Below, in pieces: positions 26,514 to 36,439 of a stretch of DNA of 64,000 nucleotides. Made by a program: the position numbers and the translations under genes. The stretch's first letter is position 1, and every line of letters begins with the position of its first letter. The stretch lies in the NCBI GenBank assembly GCA_000621985.1, contig JHWW01000015.1, positions 17,273-81,272 of the forward strand, read 5' to 3'. The DNA comes from Lachnospiraceae bacterium V9D3004 (GTDB lineage Bacteria; Bacillota; Clostridia; Lachnospirales; Lachnospiraceae). The notes under the pieces were generated by a model. That model did not search any database. It was not told the origin of the DNA and saw nothing but the letters and a program-made list of their open reading frames with translations.

Positions 26514-27419
26514 TTACTCGTCAAGCTTGGACTTTCCCTCTTTTTTCTCGAGAAGCTCAAGCTGCTTGAGTTCCTCATCCATCTGAGCATTATCCTTGCG
26601 TCTCTTGGGCTTGAACTTAAGCTCGCTTACATGATATTCTCTTACTTCCTTCTCATCGTTGTCAACAGTGACTATAACCTTGACTCTCTGCTTCAGAACA
26701 CTCACGCTTTGAACTTCACCTTTGAGATTGTCGGATGTTCTTACGAAATCCCCTACGTTGGGAAGTGTCTTGTTGAGTTCCTCGTAAGCTTCTTCTTCAT
26801 TCTTCAGACAACACATAAGTCTTCCGCAGATTCCCGATATCTTGGTCGGATTGAGCGAGAGGTTCTGTTCCTTCGCCATCTTGATCGACACCGGTGCGAA
26901 TTCCGACAGAAAACTGTTACAGCATAATACTCTTCCGCAGATTCCTATACCTCCGAGTATCTTGGTCTCATCTCTTACACCGATCTGTCTCAGTTCTATT
27001 CTTGTGCGGAATACTGCTGCCAGAGCCTTAACAAGCTCCCTGAAATCAACTCTTCCGTCTGCTGTAAAGTAACATAATACTTTGTTGTTATCAAATGTAT
27101 ATTCAACGTCGATAAGCTTCATCTCAAGCCCGAACTGGGCGATCTTTTCAAGACATATGTTAAATGCTTCCTTTTCCTTGATACGGTTATCAGCTTCCTG
27201 CTTATCGTCCTTTTTTGTTGCTATCCTTATTACAGGCTTAAGGGGTTGAACGATCTTTTCCTCTTCGATCTCTCTGTTGCCGAGAATAACCTCGCCGTAC
27301 TCAACTCCTCTGGCTGTTTCAACAATTACATGCTGCCCCCTTGTTATCTCCTTATTTCCCGGGTCAAAATAATATACCTTTCCCGCTCTTCTGAATCTTA
27401 CTCCTATTACCTTTACCAT
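26514..27419 (-). CDS. ricT: RicT/YaaT PSP1-domain protein
   Basis: A 301-residue PSP1-domain protein. In B. subtilis, RicT (YaaT) forms the RicAFT complex, which carries iron-sulfur clusters and stimulates RNase Y-dependent mRNA maturation. The Cys-rich signature is intact: GICGRVLCC followed by GICGRLMCC in the second half. The C-terminus is charged and probably coiled. The ATG abuts the TAG of holB with no gap, so translation is coupled. The holB-ricT order is conserved across Firmicutes. Confidence 0.93.
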   Translation of the reverse strand: MVKVIGVRFRRAGKVYYFDPGNKEITRGQHVIVETARGVEYGEVILGNREIEEEKIVQPLKPVIRIATKKDDKQEADNRIKEKEAFNICLEKIAQFGLEMKLIDVEYTFDNNKVLCYFTADGRVDFRELVKALAAVFRTRIELRQIGVRDETKILGGIGICGRVLCCNSFLSEFAPVSIKMAKEQNLSLNPTKISGICGRLMCCLKNEEEAYEELNKTLPNVGDFVRTSDNLKGEVQSVSVLKQRVKVIVTVDNDEKEVREYHVSELKFKPKRRKDNAQMDEELKQLELLEKKEGKSKLDE

Positions 27420-28433
27420 CTATGATATCTCCTTTAATGTTATAAGCAGCAATTCCATCGTTATATCAAAATTAACATTGGCATTAAGTCTCTGCTTGGC
27501 TTTGTCAACAGCCTTTAAGCAGCTCTCTATATCCTCATAACTTCTTACTCTTGCCTGCCTGTCTATAGCTCTTGCTTCTTCCTTGAACATAACCATTGAA
27601 GGATCTTTCACTGCCTTATATAGCAATATATCCCTGTACCAGAGCATTACAATATCAAGATAATCTTCAATATTATATCCCTCGTCTTTGAACTGTCTTA
27701 CAATATCAAGCAGCTCGTCAACTCTTTTATTATCAAGAACTTTTAATGATTTGATCACTATGTCTTTGATCTCTATAAAATCTTCATCAGTCGCATATCG
27801 TATAGCTTTTCCTATATTGCCCTGTGAAAATAATGCACTTGCCTGCGCCATATAATCCGGGATCTTACAATTCTTCATAAGATAATCAACGATCTCGGTC
27901 TCCGACAGAGGCTTCATATTAAGCTGTACACACCTTGAAAGGATCGTCGGTAGCAGCGAACCTATGCTCTCAACGATCAACATTATTACCGCATACTCGG
28001 GCGGTTCCTCTATAGTCTTAAGAAGCGCATTCTGAGCCTGCTCAGTCATCTTATCGGCTTCCGGGATTATATATATCTTGTACGGACCGGCATAAGGCTT
28101 GATCCCTACACTGTTATTAACCTGATCCCTTATATCATCAACGCCTATTGTACTCTTTTCATGAGTAACGGTTATAACGTCAGGCTGGTTGCCGCTTTCC
28201 ATCTGAAGGCAGGAACGGCATTTTCCGCAGGGCTTGCTGAATGATTCGATATTCCATTCATCATATTCTCCCGTGCATTGAAGTGTGGCAGCAAAAAGCC
28301 TCGCAAGCTTATTCCTGCCTCCGCCTTTCTCACCGTTAAATATATATGCATGTGATATCTTATTCCTGCATACGGATTTTTTAATAAAATCTTTGATCTG
28401 TACCTGTCCGACTACATTATCATATCCGTTCAT
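27420..28433 (-). CDS. holB: DNA polymerase III delta-prime subunit
   Basis: A 337-residue clamp-loader subunit. The AAA+ fold begins with GQVQIKDF and HAYIFNGEKGGGRNKLA, where the P-loop lacks the usual GKT, as expected for delta-prime, which does not hydrolyse ATP. The zinc knuckle is CGKCRSC plus an upstream Cys. KMTEQAQNALLKTIEEPP and the SRC motif (LSRCVQL) are family hallmarks. It lies between yaaR and ricT, as in other Firmicutes. Confidence 0.95.
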   Translation of the reverse strand: MNGYDNVVGQVQIKDFIKKSVCRNKISHAYIFNGEKGGGRNKLARLFAATLQCTGEYDEWNIESFSKPCGKCRSCLQMESGNQPDVITVTHEKSTIGVDDIRDQVNNSVGIKPYAGPYKIYIIPEADKMTEQAQNALLKTIEEPPEYAVIMLIVESIGSLLPTILSRCVQLNMKPLSETEIVDYLMKNCKIPDYMAQASALFSQGNIGKAIRYATDEDFIEIKDIVIKSLKVLDNKRVDELLDIVRQFKDEGYNIEDYLDIVMLWYRDILLYKAVKDPSMVMFKEEARAIDRQARVRSYEDIESCLKAVDKAKQRLNANVNFDITMELLLITLKEIS

Positions 28434-28544
28434 AACGTGCCCTTTCTCTTAAAAATATTAAACTGTTCGTCACCTAATAATATCATAAAAACAACCGACG
28501 GAATATTTGCTTTCCAGATGGAATTCTTATAATATAAGCAACGA

Positions 28545-28985
28545 TCAGGTCAGTATATCAAGCAGAATTCCCCTTATCTCATCAATCCTTGCCAGAATAG
28601 TTATGGCATCCTTCTCATCATTAAGAAGTTCCTGTGCCAGTTCATCAAGCTTCTCATCCACAAGCCGGACCATTCCGTACACACGATGCCGTCCTTTTCT
28701 GTCGAGAAAATTCTCTCTTGTAAATTCATGAGATCTGCTTACTATCTCATTCATGAATTCCTTTATCAGGGTTCGGTATCTCTTCATGTCCCTGACATCC
28801 ATATGCTTGCCCAGCCTCTTTCCCTGCTGGGTTATGTCTTCCATCATGATCATAAGACGGTCATGCAGTCCCTGTTCCTCAATATTACTTATGAGAGTAA
28901 ACTTAAATGAGCCGTCGGATTCCTGTACCGTATTCTTGAATTCAGGCTGATTGACCTGCTGAAGCTGGTTAACCTTAATATCCAT
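28545..28985 (-). CDS. yaaR: YaaR/DUF327 family protein
   Basis: A 146-residue protein of the YaaR (DUF327) family: a short disordered N-terminus, then helical sequence with [23 protein letters not shown], which is characteristic. Function is not established. It sits directly before holB in the standard Firmicutes order. The neighbouring yaaQ normally found beside it is absent here. Confidence 0.88.
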   Translation of the reverse strand: MDIKVNQLQQVNQPEFKNTVQESDGSFKFTLISNIEEQGLHDRLMIMMEDITQQGKRLGKHMDVRDMKRYRTLIKEFMNEIVSRSHEFTRENFLDRKGRHRVYGMVRLVDEKLDELAQELLNDEKDAITILARIDEIRGILLDILT

Positions 28986-29030
28986 ATATCCACCCCTTTC
29001 TTCAAGTATAACACATTCAGGGTTGTATAC

Positions 29031-29618
29031 CTAATGTTTTTTTATGTCATTACAGATATTATCAATGCACTCTTGTAATACATTGTTTCTGTAACGCCTG
29101 TCAATACCTGCACAGACAAGCTTATCTTCCGAAAAATCTTCTTCATCGGCAAGATATCTTCGACATACTTCCGCATAATTCGGACTTGCCTGTTCTTTCT
29201 CACGATTGATCGCACGGCATAACCTGTCATGATCGTCTGTCTCAATATATATCGGCACCACAAGTTCCCCGCCGTAGTAATCCTTCAGTTTCTCGTACGC
29301 TTCAAGCGTTCCTATCATCGCATAGCGTGATTCTTTTTTCCTGATATCCTCATTGTCATCCACGGTAAAATAATGCCATATTCCATGGACAGTATCATAT
29401 TGCCTGTGTTCAACTATCAATCCCGCCTTATCAAGACTTTCCATTCTTGCTTCATCCACAAAATGATACTGATGTCCTTCAATCTCGCCTGTCCTTATCG
29501 GACGGGTCGTATATATAACAAGTCTTGTAAGACCAAGTTCTTCATTGTGAGTCAATATATCAAATATCGTATCTTTACCGGTTGCGCTCTTACCCATTAT
29601 AACATATATCATAATCAT
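29031..29618 (-). CDS. Guanylate-kinase-like P-loop protein
   Basis: A 195-residue protein with a guanylate kinase-type fold. The P-loop is GKSATGKDT (residues 9-17) where true guanylate kinases have GPSGxGKxT. The GMP-binding region keeps TTRPIRTGEIEGHQYHFV. The lid and C-terminal part are Cys- and Arg-rich and divergent. It stands where tmk lies in the B. subtilis yaaO-tmk-yaaQ-yaaR-holB block, so a nucleotide kinase role in that slot is likely. Whether it uses GMP is uncertain. A second ATG two codons downstream has better spacing to AAGGA. Confidence 0.78.
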   Translation of the reverse strand: MIMIYVIMGKSATGKDTIFDILTHNEELGLTRLVIYTTRPIRTGEIEGHQYHFVDEARMESLDKAGLIVEHRQYDTVHGIWHYFTVDDNEDIRKKESRYAMIGTLEAYEKLKDYYGGELVVPIYIETDDHDRLCRAINREKEQASPNYAEVCRRYLADEEDFSEDKLVCAGIDRRYRNNVLQECIDNICNDIKKH

Positions 29619-29641
29619 TCCATCCTTGATGCCTTATGCCG

Positions 29642-31147
29642 TTATTTCATTACTCTTATAAGCCTTCCTTCCATATCTGCCATACCCTTTACCGCGTATC
29701 CTCTTTTTTTGTAAATGTCAAGAAGTCCTACGCACTCTGCGCTGATCCTCTCTCCCGGAACTATATAAGGGATTCCCGGCGGATACAGATAAACCATATC
29801 ACAGGATATATATCCTGCCGATCCTTCAAATATAATATCCATACTGTCAGCATGTACCGCACTGTGTATATCGGTAACCGTCTCATTATGTGGATACCGG
29901 TAAGTCTTATCCGTTGTCCTGACATCTGTACCTGAGCTTACAGCTTCCTCCGGATCTTCGCTCACTCTGCTATCCAGCCCCCCGTCAATCTCCTTAAGCG
30001 CCTGTACAAGTCTGTCATAAGAATCATCGCTATCCCATACACTTGTCATAAGGATCACATGCTCCGCGGAATACATCTCCGGCTGCATATCATATGTATG
30101 GCGGAGAATATTATAACACTGAAGGCCGTCGATTTCCACCCTGTCTGTACATATAACGATCTTCGATGCATCTCTGTCACTTCCCCATGGAAGAACGTAC
30201 AGATTCTTAAGCTCTGCGAGCTGTTCGTAGCAACGTCTTAGCTTTGCCGTATATCTTCTGTAATCACTTTCTGAGTGATCCGTGTCACATATTCCGGTAC
30301 CACCATTTACTGCCGCAGCGTCATAGGCTGTCATGTCATTTCTTATATATTCAAGGCAATGATCTATAGATCCCATAAGCACGTACGATGGACTACTGCT
30401 TTGATACACCGACAGATATCTTCTTATCTCTGTAAGGTCTATCCTGTCCGAACATACGTGAAGAAGGGCTGTCTGAGTCAGCGACGGAAGTGTCTTATGA
30501 ATGCCGTGTATTACAATGTCTGCACCAAGTTTTATGCTGCTTTCGGGGAACATATCACTCCATGGAAAATGAGCTCCGTGAGCTTCATCAACTATCAGAG
30601 TTATCCCGTATTCATGAACAATGTCAGCAATTTCAGATATATCAGATGTATAACCCTCATATGTGGGTGAAGTTATTACAACACAGCCGATATCATCATG
30701 TTCCTCAAGGGCTTCTTTTACGGAAGCGGGAGTTATGACATGACGTTCCGGCCATACATAATACGGTCTCAGCCTGTTGATCATCACGACATTATAGACA
30801 GCCTTATGACAATTTCTGGCAATTAGTATGCCGTCTTTCCTTCCACAGCATGCTGATATTGCCGCAAGTATTCCGCCTGTGCAACCGTTAATAAGATAAT
30901 ATGTCTTAAATGTTCCGTACAGCTTAGCGGCACGCTCCTCGGCTTCCATGATACAGCCTTCGGGATGATGAAGATCATCAAAACCGTCTATCTCCGTAAT
31001 ATCTATACCATACGGATCGATGACCGGAGCTTTTCCGGCATACCTTTTATGCCCCGGCATATGAAATGGGTATATGCCCTCCTCATTATGGGCTTTCAGA
31101 CGTTCGTATAACGATATATAATCTGTTTCATTTCTATTCTCTGTCAT
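29642..31147 (-). CDS. Orn/Lys/Arg decarboxylase family (YaaO/SpeA type)
   Basis: A 501-residue PLP enzyme of the prokaryotic ornithine/lysine/arginine decarboxylase family (short, SpeA/YaaO type). HMPGHKRY near the start, VDEAHGAHF and the PLP-lysine motif IHGIHKTLPSLTQTALLHV are all present. The C-terminal region has PPGIPYIVPGERI, a family hallmark. The product would be a diamine or agmatine for polyamine synthesis; the substrate cannot be fixed by eye. I prefer ATG 31145-31147; a TTG at 31159 is possible. It heads the yaa/holB block. Confidence 0.88.
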   Translation of the reverse strand: MTENRNETDYISLYERLKAHNEEGIYPFHMPGHKRYAGKAPVIDPYGIDITEIDGFDDLHHPEGCIMEAEERAAKLYGTFKTYYLINGCTGGILAAISACCGRKDGILIARNCHKAVYNVVMINRLRPYYVWPERHVITPASVKEALEEHDDIGCVVITSPTYEGYTSDISEIADIVHEYGITLIVDEAHGAHFPWSDMFPESSIKLGADIVIHGIHKTLPSLTQTALLHVCSDRIDLTEIRRYLSVYQSSSPSYVLMGSIDHCLEYIRNDMTAYDAAAVNGGTGICDTDHSESDYRRYTAKLRRCYEQLAELKNLYVLPWGSDRDASKIVICTDRVEIDGLQCYNILRHTYDMQPEMYSAEHVILMTSVWDSDDSYDRLVQALKEIDGGLDSRVSEDPEEAVSSGTDVRTTDKTYRYPHNETVTDIHSAVHADSMDIIFEGSAGYISCDMVYLYPPGIPYIVPGERISAECVGLLDIYKKRGYAVKGMADMEGRLIRVMK

Positions 31148-31186
31148 ATTATGATCCAACTGTTCCGGTTCATACCAGGGAACATT

Positions 31187-32023
31187 CTAACTGATCGCAC
31201 TCTCAATCTCTTTTGCGATCGCCTGCTTATTCATTGTATATATGTGCACACCATACACATCATTTTCCTGCAGATCCTTGATCTGCCTTATCGCATAATC
31301 GATTCCGGCTTTGTACATGTCTTCGGGACTTTCTCCGTATCTTGCGATTATATCGGATAACATCTTTGGAACCGATGAACCCGACAGTGATATTGAAGTT
31401 CCTATCTGCTTTGCGGAAGTTATCGGCATGATCCCCGCATGTATCGGCGCCGTTATTCCTTTTTTTGCGGCTCTCTCCCTGAAATCATAGAAGAAATCAT
31501 TATCAAAGAACAACTGTGTGATAAAATGTTCAACTCCAAGATCCTGTTTCTCTTTCATATGCTTAAGATCAGCTTCCTTACTGAATGCTTCAAAGTGCTT
31601 CTCGGGATAGCAGGCCGCCATAATATGAAAGCCGCCCTCTTCTTTAAGCATGCTTATCAGATCGGTAGCATATAAAAATTCCCTGCGATCATACTGTTCA
31701 TCGGACATATCTTTCGGTCTGTCACCGCGCAGTGCGAGAATATTCTTAACTCCTTCATTTTTTAGTTCACTGCACAGCTTTGCAATACTCTCCTTCGTAC
31801 TTCCAACACAGGTCATGTGCGCAACTGCTTCAACATTCAGTTTGTTCTGTATGTACGAAGCGATCTCAACAGTCTTCTTTGACTGGCTTCCGCCTGCCCC
31901 GTATGTGACACTGATGTAATCCGGCACAGTCACTGCAAGATCTTTTACGACCTCGTATACTGTAGAGAAATCACTGTCTTTTTTGGGTGGAAATACTTCG
32001 AATGATATATGTGTACTAGCCAT
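31187..32023 (-). CDS. metF: 5,10-methylenetetrahydrofolate reductase
   Basis: A 278-residue FAD enzyme that reduces methylene-THF to methyl-THF for methionine synthesis. SFEVFPPK at the start, VTYGAGGS, HMTCVGST, LALRGDRP and HFITQLFFDN are the family signatures. The ATG overlaps the TAA of the aminotransferase gene by one base, with AGGAGGG upstream, so the two are coupled. Pairing with a cystathionine-beta-lyase-like enzyme fits methionine biosynthesis. Confidence 0.94.
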   Translation of the reverse strand: MASTHISFEVFPPKKDSDFSTVYEVVKDLAVTVPDYISVTYGAGGSQSKKTVEIASYIQNKLNVEAVAHMTCVGSTKESIAKLCSELKNEGVKNILALRGDRPKDMSDEQYDRREFLYATDLISMLKEEGGFHIMAACYPEKHFEAFSKEADLKHMKEKQDLGVEHFITQLFFDNDFFYDFRERAAKKGITAPIHAGIMPITSAKQIGTSISLSGSSVPKMLSDIIARYGESPEDMYKAGIDYAIRQIKDLQENDVYGVHIYTMNKQAIAKEIESAIS

Positions 32024-33189
32024 TATTCTCCCTCCTGATACATATCAATTCCTTTTTTGAATCTGTCAAGCCCGTCCTTTAGCAAATCTTTCGGACATGC
32101 AATATTCATTCTTATAAAACCTTCACCGTTCTTACCGTATTGAACACCGTTTGATAAGAACAGGCCGGTATTCTTTCTTATCTTCCATGCAAGATCTTTA
32201 CTGTCATCAGTCACATCCCTGCAATCGATCCAGAGCAGATAGGTTGCTTTGGACGGTACAAGTCTTACTGACGGTATCTCATTTTTTAGAAAGTCTTTTA
32301 CTATACATTTATTACTATAGATATATTCTCTTAATTCATCAAGCCACATACCGCCTTTTGTAAATGCGGCAACAGTCGCTGCAACCGCAAATGCATTGGG
32401 CTCTGCAACCTCATCGGTATTAAGTCCTCTGTCAACCTTATGCCTTATGACCGGATCGGGAACCATTACAGCCGCAGACTGAAGCCCCGCCAGATTGAAT
32501 GCCTTGCTTGGCGACATGCATGTGATACTGTTGTTCCTGCACACTTCCGACACCGACGCAAATGGGATATATTCTTCTCGGGGATCCGTAAGATCGCAGT
32601 GGATCTCGTCCGCCACAACAAGTACGTTATTGGCAGCACACATCTCACCAACCCTTGCAAGCGTATCTTTATCCCATATTATCCCGCCGGGATTCTGGGG
32701 ATTACACAAAAACATCATCGTGGTCTGAGGATCGGCAAGTTCTCTCTCAAGCCTTTCAAGATCCATTCTGTATGAGCCGTCCTCATATATAAGCGGGCTC
32801 TCAACAACGAACCTGCCGTTATTAACTATTGAATTGACAAATATATTATATACAGGTGTCTGGATCAGTATCCTCTCGCCCGGAGTGGTAAGCTTTCGCA
32901 CAATACTCGACAGTGCCGGAACAACACCGGTACAGAATATAAGCCATTCCTTATCAATGTCAAGACCGTGCCTGTCTTTCCACCAGCCCATGTAGGCGCC
33001 GTACCATTCATCCGGTATTATCGAATATCCGAACACACCGTGATCTGCCCTTTTTCTGATGGCTTCCGTTATCTCCGGCGCAGTCTCAAAATCCATGTCC
33101 GCAACCCACATGGGAAGCACATTTTCACGGATATCCCACTTAAGTGAAGCGGTACCGCGCCTGTCGGTTATCTTATCAAAATTATACAT
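32023..33189 (-). CDS. MalY/PatB-type aminotransferase, likely cystathionine beta-lyase
   Basis: A 388-residue fold-type I PLP enzyme of the MalY/PatB group, which cleaves cystathionine to homocysteine. MYNFDKITDRRGTASLKWD and LPMWVADMDF open the protein; CNPQNPGG, VADEIHCDL and the PLP-lysine SPSKAFNLAGLQ follow. I choose ATG 33187-33189 because AGGAG precedes it at ten bases; longer starts run into a repetitive spacer. Coupling with metF supports a role in methionine synthesis. Confidence 0.9.
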   Translation of the reverse strand: MYNFDKITDRRGTASLKWDIRENVLPMWVADMDFETAPEITEAIRKRADHGVFGYSIIPDEWYGAYMGWWKDRHGLDIDKEWLIFCTGVVPALSSIVRKLTTPGERILIQTPVYNIFVNSIVNNGRFVVESPLIYEDGSYRMDLERLERELADPQTTMMFLCNPQNPGGIIWDKDTLARVGEMCAANNVLVVADEIHCDLTDPREEYIPFASVSEVCRNNSITCMSPSKAFNLAGLQSAAVMVPDPVIRHKVDRGLNTDEVAEPNAFAVAATVAAFTKGGMWLDELREYIYSNKCIVKDFLKNEIPSVRLVPSKATYLLWIDCRDVTDDSKDLAWKIRKNTGLFLSNGVQYGKNGEGFIRMNIACPKDLLKDGLDRFKKGIDMYQEGE

Positions 33190-33253
33190 GTGTCGTATTC
33201 TCCTATCTGACATATCGGCCCCGGTTGCCTGTGAACCTGTCACCGGCTGCCGG

Positions 33254-33330
33254 CTGCCTTACGCGCCTATCGACCGGCTACCTACCGCCTTATGCGCCTG
33301 TAGCCCGGCTATCTGCTGCCTTACCCTACC
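33254..33330. repeat. 31-bp imperfect tandem repeat, two and a half copies
   Basis: Units start at 33254, 33285 and 33316 (CTGCCTTACGCGCC, CCGCCTTATGCGCC, CTGCCTTACC). They share the core CCTTAYGCGCC followed later by CCGGCTA or CCCGGCTA. The array fills the spacer between the DUF3737 stop and the malY-like gene and just overlaps the DUF3737 stop. It is GC-richer than its flanks and has no ORF of note. Confidence 0.6.
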
Positions 33331-34157
33331 GTGATCTTCGTCTTCTCCGGATCGATCTTATCTTTCTCAAGTATGAGTTCTCCGATGGACTGTGCCCTGA
33401 TGAATCCGCCGGACGGATTAAGAACACTGTCAATATGGCTGCATATGTCAGCTTCCACTGTTGAATATTCGAATGCCAGTGTAGTGTTCACCAGCTTGCA
33501 GTTTTTCATAACAAGATTCTCAATGTAACACAATCCCTGCAGACTCTCGATCGTACAATCGATCAAAGTCAGATTCTTCGCATTCCAACCGAGATATTCC
33601 CCTGATATGAATGAATTATATACGGTCACATTCTCGCTGTTCCAGAATGAATCTTTGGACAGAAGTTTCGAATCCCTTATCACGATATTTTTAGCTCCGT
33701 CAAATGAATAATTACCGTACAACGACAGATCATTCACTTCCATATCACTGCTGTTCATCGCAAAATAATCGCCTTTTGCCGTAACACTATCAAGCTTTAC
33801 ATTTTTGCAATGCCATAACGTCTCGGACGCATTGGGAATCGATACATTATCAAGTGTGATCCCGTCACATCTTCGAAAATTCTTGGGAGCCTCAATAAGA
33901 GAATTCTCAATACAGATATTGTTTGTATACCACACGCCTGCGCGGCCCATCTCGAACCAGACGCAGTCATGAACCTTCACATTATTGCAATACCACAGGG
34001 GATATTTCCATTTGAACATACAATTGAATAATTCAATGTCGCTACTTTCCTTAAGAGGCGATTCTCCGTCATGGAATATCGTATCTTTTATGATCGCTCC
34101 CCTGGTATGAAATAATGCTCTTTCCCCTGATAATTTTTCCTGTATGATCTCTTTCAT
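33321..34157 (-). CDS. DUF3737 family right-handed beta-helix protein
   Basis: A 278-residue protein matching the DUF3737 family. It is built from regular short repeats with Asn and Cys/Trp at fixed positions (NCMFKWKYPLWYCNNVKVHDC, LWHCKNVKLDSV, FWNSENVTVYNS). These suggest a pentapeptide-like or right-handed beta-helix. GERALFHTRGAIIKDTIFHDGESPLKES at the start is diagnostic. No signal peptide, so cytoplasmic. Function unknown. It lies between the ion permease and malY-metF, all minus strand. Confidence 0.88.
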   Translation of the reverse strand: MKEIIQEKLSGERALFHTRGAIIKDTIFHDGESPLKESSDIELFNCMFKWKYPLWYCNNVKVHDCVWFEMGRAGVWYTNNICIENSLIEAPKNFRRCDGITLDNVSIPNASETLWHCKNVKLDSVTAKGDYFAMNSSDMEVNDLSLYGNYSFDGAKNIVIRDSKLLSKDSFWNSENVTVYNSFISGEYLGWNAKNLTLIDCTIESLQGLCYIENLVMKNCKLVNTTLAFEYSTVEADICSHIDSVLNPSGGFIRAQSIGELILEKDKIDPEKTKITVG

Positions 34158-34187
34158 ATTATGTCACGTCTTTCCGGTAAGGAATTA

Positions 34188-35636
34188 TTATAGATATCTG
34201 ATATATATGTATAACATCGATATGGTTACTGTTATTATCGTAGCCGGCGCCATAGCGAGGCAATATCTGCCCCATCTTATCGGATGGCCGGCCTGGTTAG
34301 CCTTAGCCACGCCTACAACGTTAGCCGATGCTCCGATAGGTGTTGCCGAACCTCCGACATCTGTTCCCATTGCAAGCGTCCATGAGAGAGTATCAAGGTG
34401 AATACCCTGAGTCTGTGACAGCGACTGAATGATCGGTATCATAGTGGCCGCAAATGGAATATTATCGACAAATGCCGAGCATATTGCTGATACCCATATT
34501 ATGATCGCGATCATTACATAGAAATTACCCGCCGATATCTCACCTATGAAATTGGCTATCATTACGAGTATTCCCGTCTGCTCAAGACCTCCTACAACTA
34601 TGAAGAGTCCTATAAAGAACAGCAATGTCTTATAATCAACATGCTTAAGTATCTCACCGATATATTTTGGTGCCATGATCAGGGTGATAATGGCGATGAA
34701 CACGCCTATGGTCGCCACGGAAAGTCCTGTCTGTGCGTGAGTCACAAGAAGTATTACCGCAATACCGAATATTACACAACTTATAATAAATCCCTGCTTG
34801 TCGGTGATAGCGCTCTTCGGATCCGGCAATGATGACGTATCAACTTCACCATGAGGCGTAAGCGCTTTCCTGCATATAAAGTAGAAATATATGATTATCA
34901 CAACAAAACTGATCAGTGCCACAAGTCCGGTATTCATTACAAAATCCATGAATGAATATCCGAGTGAAGTTCCGACGATAATATTCGGCGGATCTCCGCA
35001 CATTGTTGCCGAACCTCCGAGATTCGCACAGAACACTTCCGCAAGGATCATCATGACCGGATTGAATTTTAAAAGTGTTGCAAGTTCGATCGTTACGGAT
35101 GCAAGGAACAGTATTACCGTAATACTGTCGATGAACATTGATAATATAAATGACAATACCATGAATGTTAAAAGGATAGGTATTACCTTATATTTTACGA
35201 GCTTGGCTATTTCCATACACAGCCAGCGGAAGAAGCCGACTCTTGCCATTCCTTCAACCATGACCATCATTCCGAAAAGGAAGATTATAGTTGCCCAGCT
35301 TATTCCGTTCTCTCCGCCTTCTGCTTCGGCAGATTCATTGCCGGCATCAACGGCCGTTTCATCAGCGGAAGCCTCATCCTTCTTATCTTCCGCTGTGCCT
35401 TCAGTCGAAGTTTCTTCAGCTTCATGCGGCGCATACCAGAATTCCAAAGTGAATATCTTTTCAACATTGACCGTTTCTCTTACGGCATCAAATGACTGCA
35501 TTCCGATACCGAATACAAGTACTATTGTTAACAGACCGCACAATAGTGTTGTGTACTGCTTTTCTATGATCTCGGTAACGATCAGTATAAACATTGATAC
35601 AAAAATAACAACTGCAAATATCTGTGCCAGTGACAT
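34188..35636 (-). CDS. ArsB/NhaD-type ion permease
   Basis: A 482-residue membrane protein of the ion transporter superfamily (NhaD/ArsB/SLC13-like). About eleven or twelve helices are visible; signature stretches are GGSATMCGDPPNIIVG in the first half and FVDNIPFAATM and DVGGSATPIGASANVVG in the second, the paired re-entrant motifs of this family. Between helices two and three lies an acidic insertion of about 40 residues (Glu/Asp/Ala/Thr-rich). It could be a sodium/proton antiporter or an anion permease; the sequence does not decide. Confidence 0.87.
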   Translation of the reverse strand: MSLAQIFAVVIFVSMFILIVTEIIEKQYTTLLCGLLTIVLVFGIGMQSFDAVRETVNVEKIFTLEFWYAPHEAEETSTEGTAEDKKDEASADETAVDAGNESAEAEGGENGISWATIIFLFGMMVMVEGMARVGFFRWLCMEIAKLVKYKVIPILLTFMVLSFILSMFIDSITVILFLASVTIELATLLKFNPVMMILAEVFCANLGGSATMCGDPPNIIVGTSLGYSFMDFVMNTGLVALISFVVIIIYFYFICRKALTPHGEVDTSSLPDPKSAITDKQGFIISCVIFGIAVILLVTHAQTGLSVATIGVFIAIITLIMAPKYIGEILKHVDYKTLLFFIGLFIVVGGLEQTGILVMIANFIGEISAGNFYVMIAIIIWVSAICSAFVDNIPFAATMIPIIQSLSQTQGIHLDTLSWTLAMGTDVGGSATPIGASANVVGVAKANQAGHPIRWGRYCLAMAPATIITVTISMLYIYIRYL

Positions 35637-35799
35637 AATCTATCTCCTCATTTTTCTAATCATTTTTCTTATTATTCAGGATCCGACATTCATAAGCATA
35701 CCGCTCCTGCTTCGTTCCTCATCTTCCGGCAACACAGGTACTCAAACATCCCTTATCCGCCGGTCATCCTCACATATGTGTCCAAGTCATATCTGCCCG

Positions 35800-36417
35800 C
35801 TACTCAAATATAGGTTCAAAGTCTTCCTTTCCGTGTCCGCATGTCGGACATAAGAAGTCGTCCGGAAGCTCGCTTCCTTCATACACATAATTGCATATCT
35901 TACATCTCCATCCCTTGATCTTTCTGTCTTCGACAGGTTTCTCGGGCTTTGGTTTCACGTTATCCTGATAATATGCATATGTTAACGGTTCATTGTCACT
36001 AAGACGCTTTGCGTCCGTAACTTCCGCAATGAACAGCGTATGACTTCCAAGATCCATACTGTCCACGACTTTAGCGCTGATCACTGCGCATGTTCCCCAA
36101 CCGAGATAAGGAATTCCGTTATCATCAACCGGTACATTAAGATTAGCAAACTTATCCACGTCTCTTCCCGATTGGAAACCGAAATGTTTGATCGTCTCGA
36201 ACGCACATGTCTGATCCAACAGGCTGAGTGCAAATACTCCGCTTTCTTTTATAAGGTCGCAGGTATAGTTGGAATTAAGAACCGATATCGCAACCCTTAC
36301 CGGAGAATTGGCTGCCTGAATGCAGGTATTCGTAATACACCCGTTCACTTTGTCGCCGCTTTTTGTTGCAAGCATAAAAACCCCGTAACTTAACTTATAT
36401 AGCGCTTTGTTGTCCAT
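35800..36417 (-). CDS. Flavin reductase-like domain fused to rubredoxin
   Basis: A 205-residue redox protein. Residues 1-150 are a flavin reductase-like FMN-binding domain (GCITNTCIQAANSP, SGVFALSLLDQ). Residues 165-205 are a complete rubredoxin with CKICNYVYEG and CPTCGHGKEDFEPI, giving four iron-binding Cys. This is the layout of high-molecular-weight rubredoxin (Hrb), which passes electrons from NAD(P)H to flavodiiron proteins or peroxidases in anaerobes. The peroxiredoxin lies 23 bp upstream, consistent with an oxygen/peroxide detoxification operon. Confidence 0.92.
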   Translation of the reverse strand: MDNKALYKLSYGVFMLATKSGDKVNGCITNTCIQAANSPVRVAISVLNSNYTCDLIKESGVFALSLLDQTCAFETIKHFGFQSGRDVDKFANLNVPVDDNGIPYLGWGTCAVISAKVVDSMDLGSHTLFIAEVTDAKRLSDNEPLTYAYYQDNVKPKPEKPVEDRKIKGWRCKICNYVYEGSELPDDFLCPTCGHGKEDFEPIFE

Positions 36418-36439
36418 AAACCTTCCTCCTCATATATAT

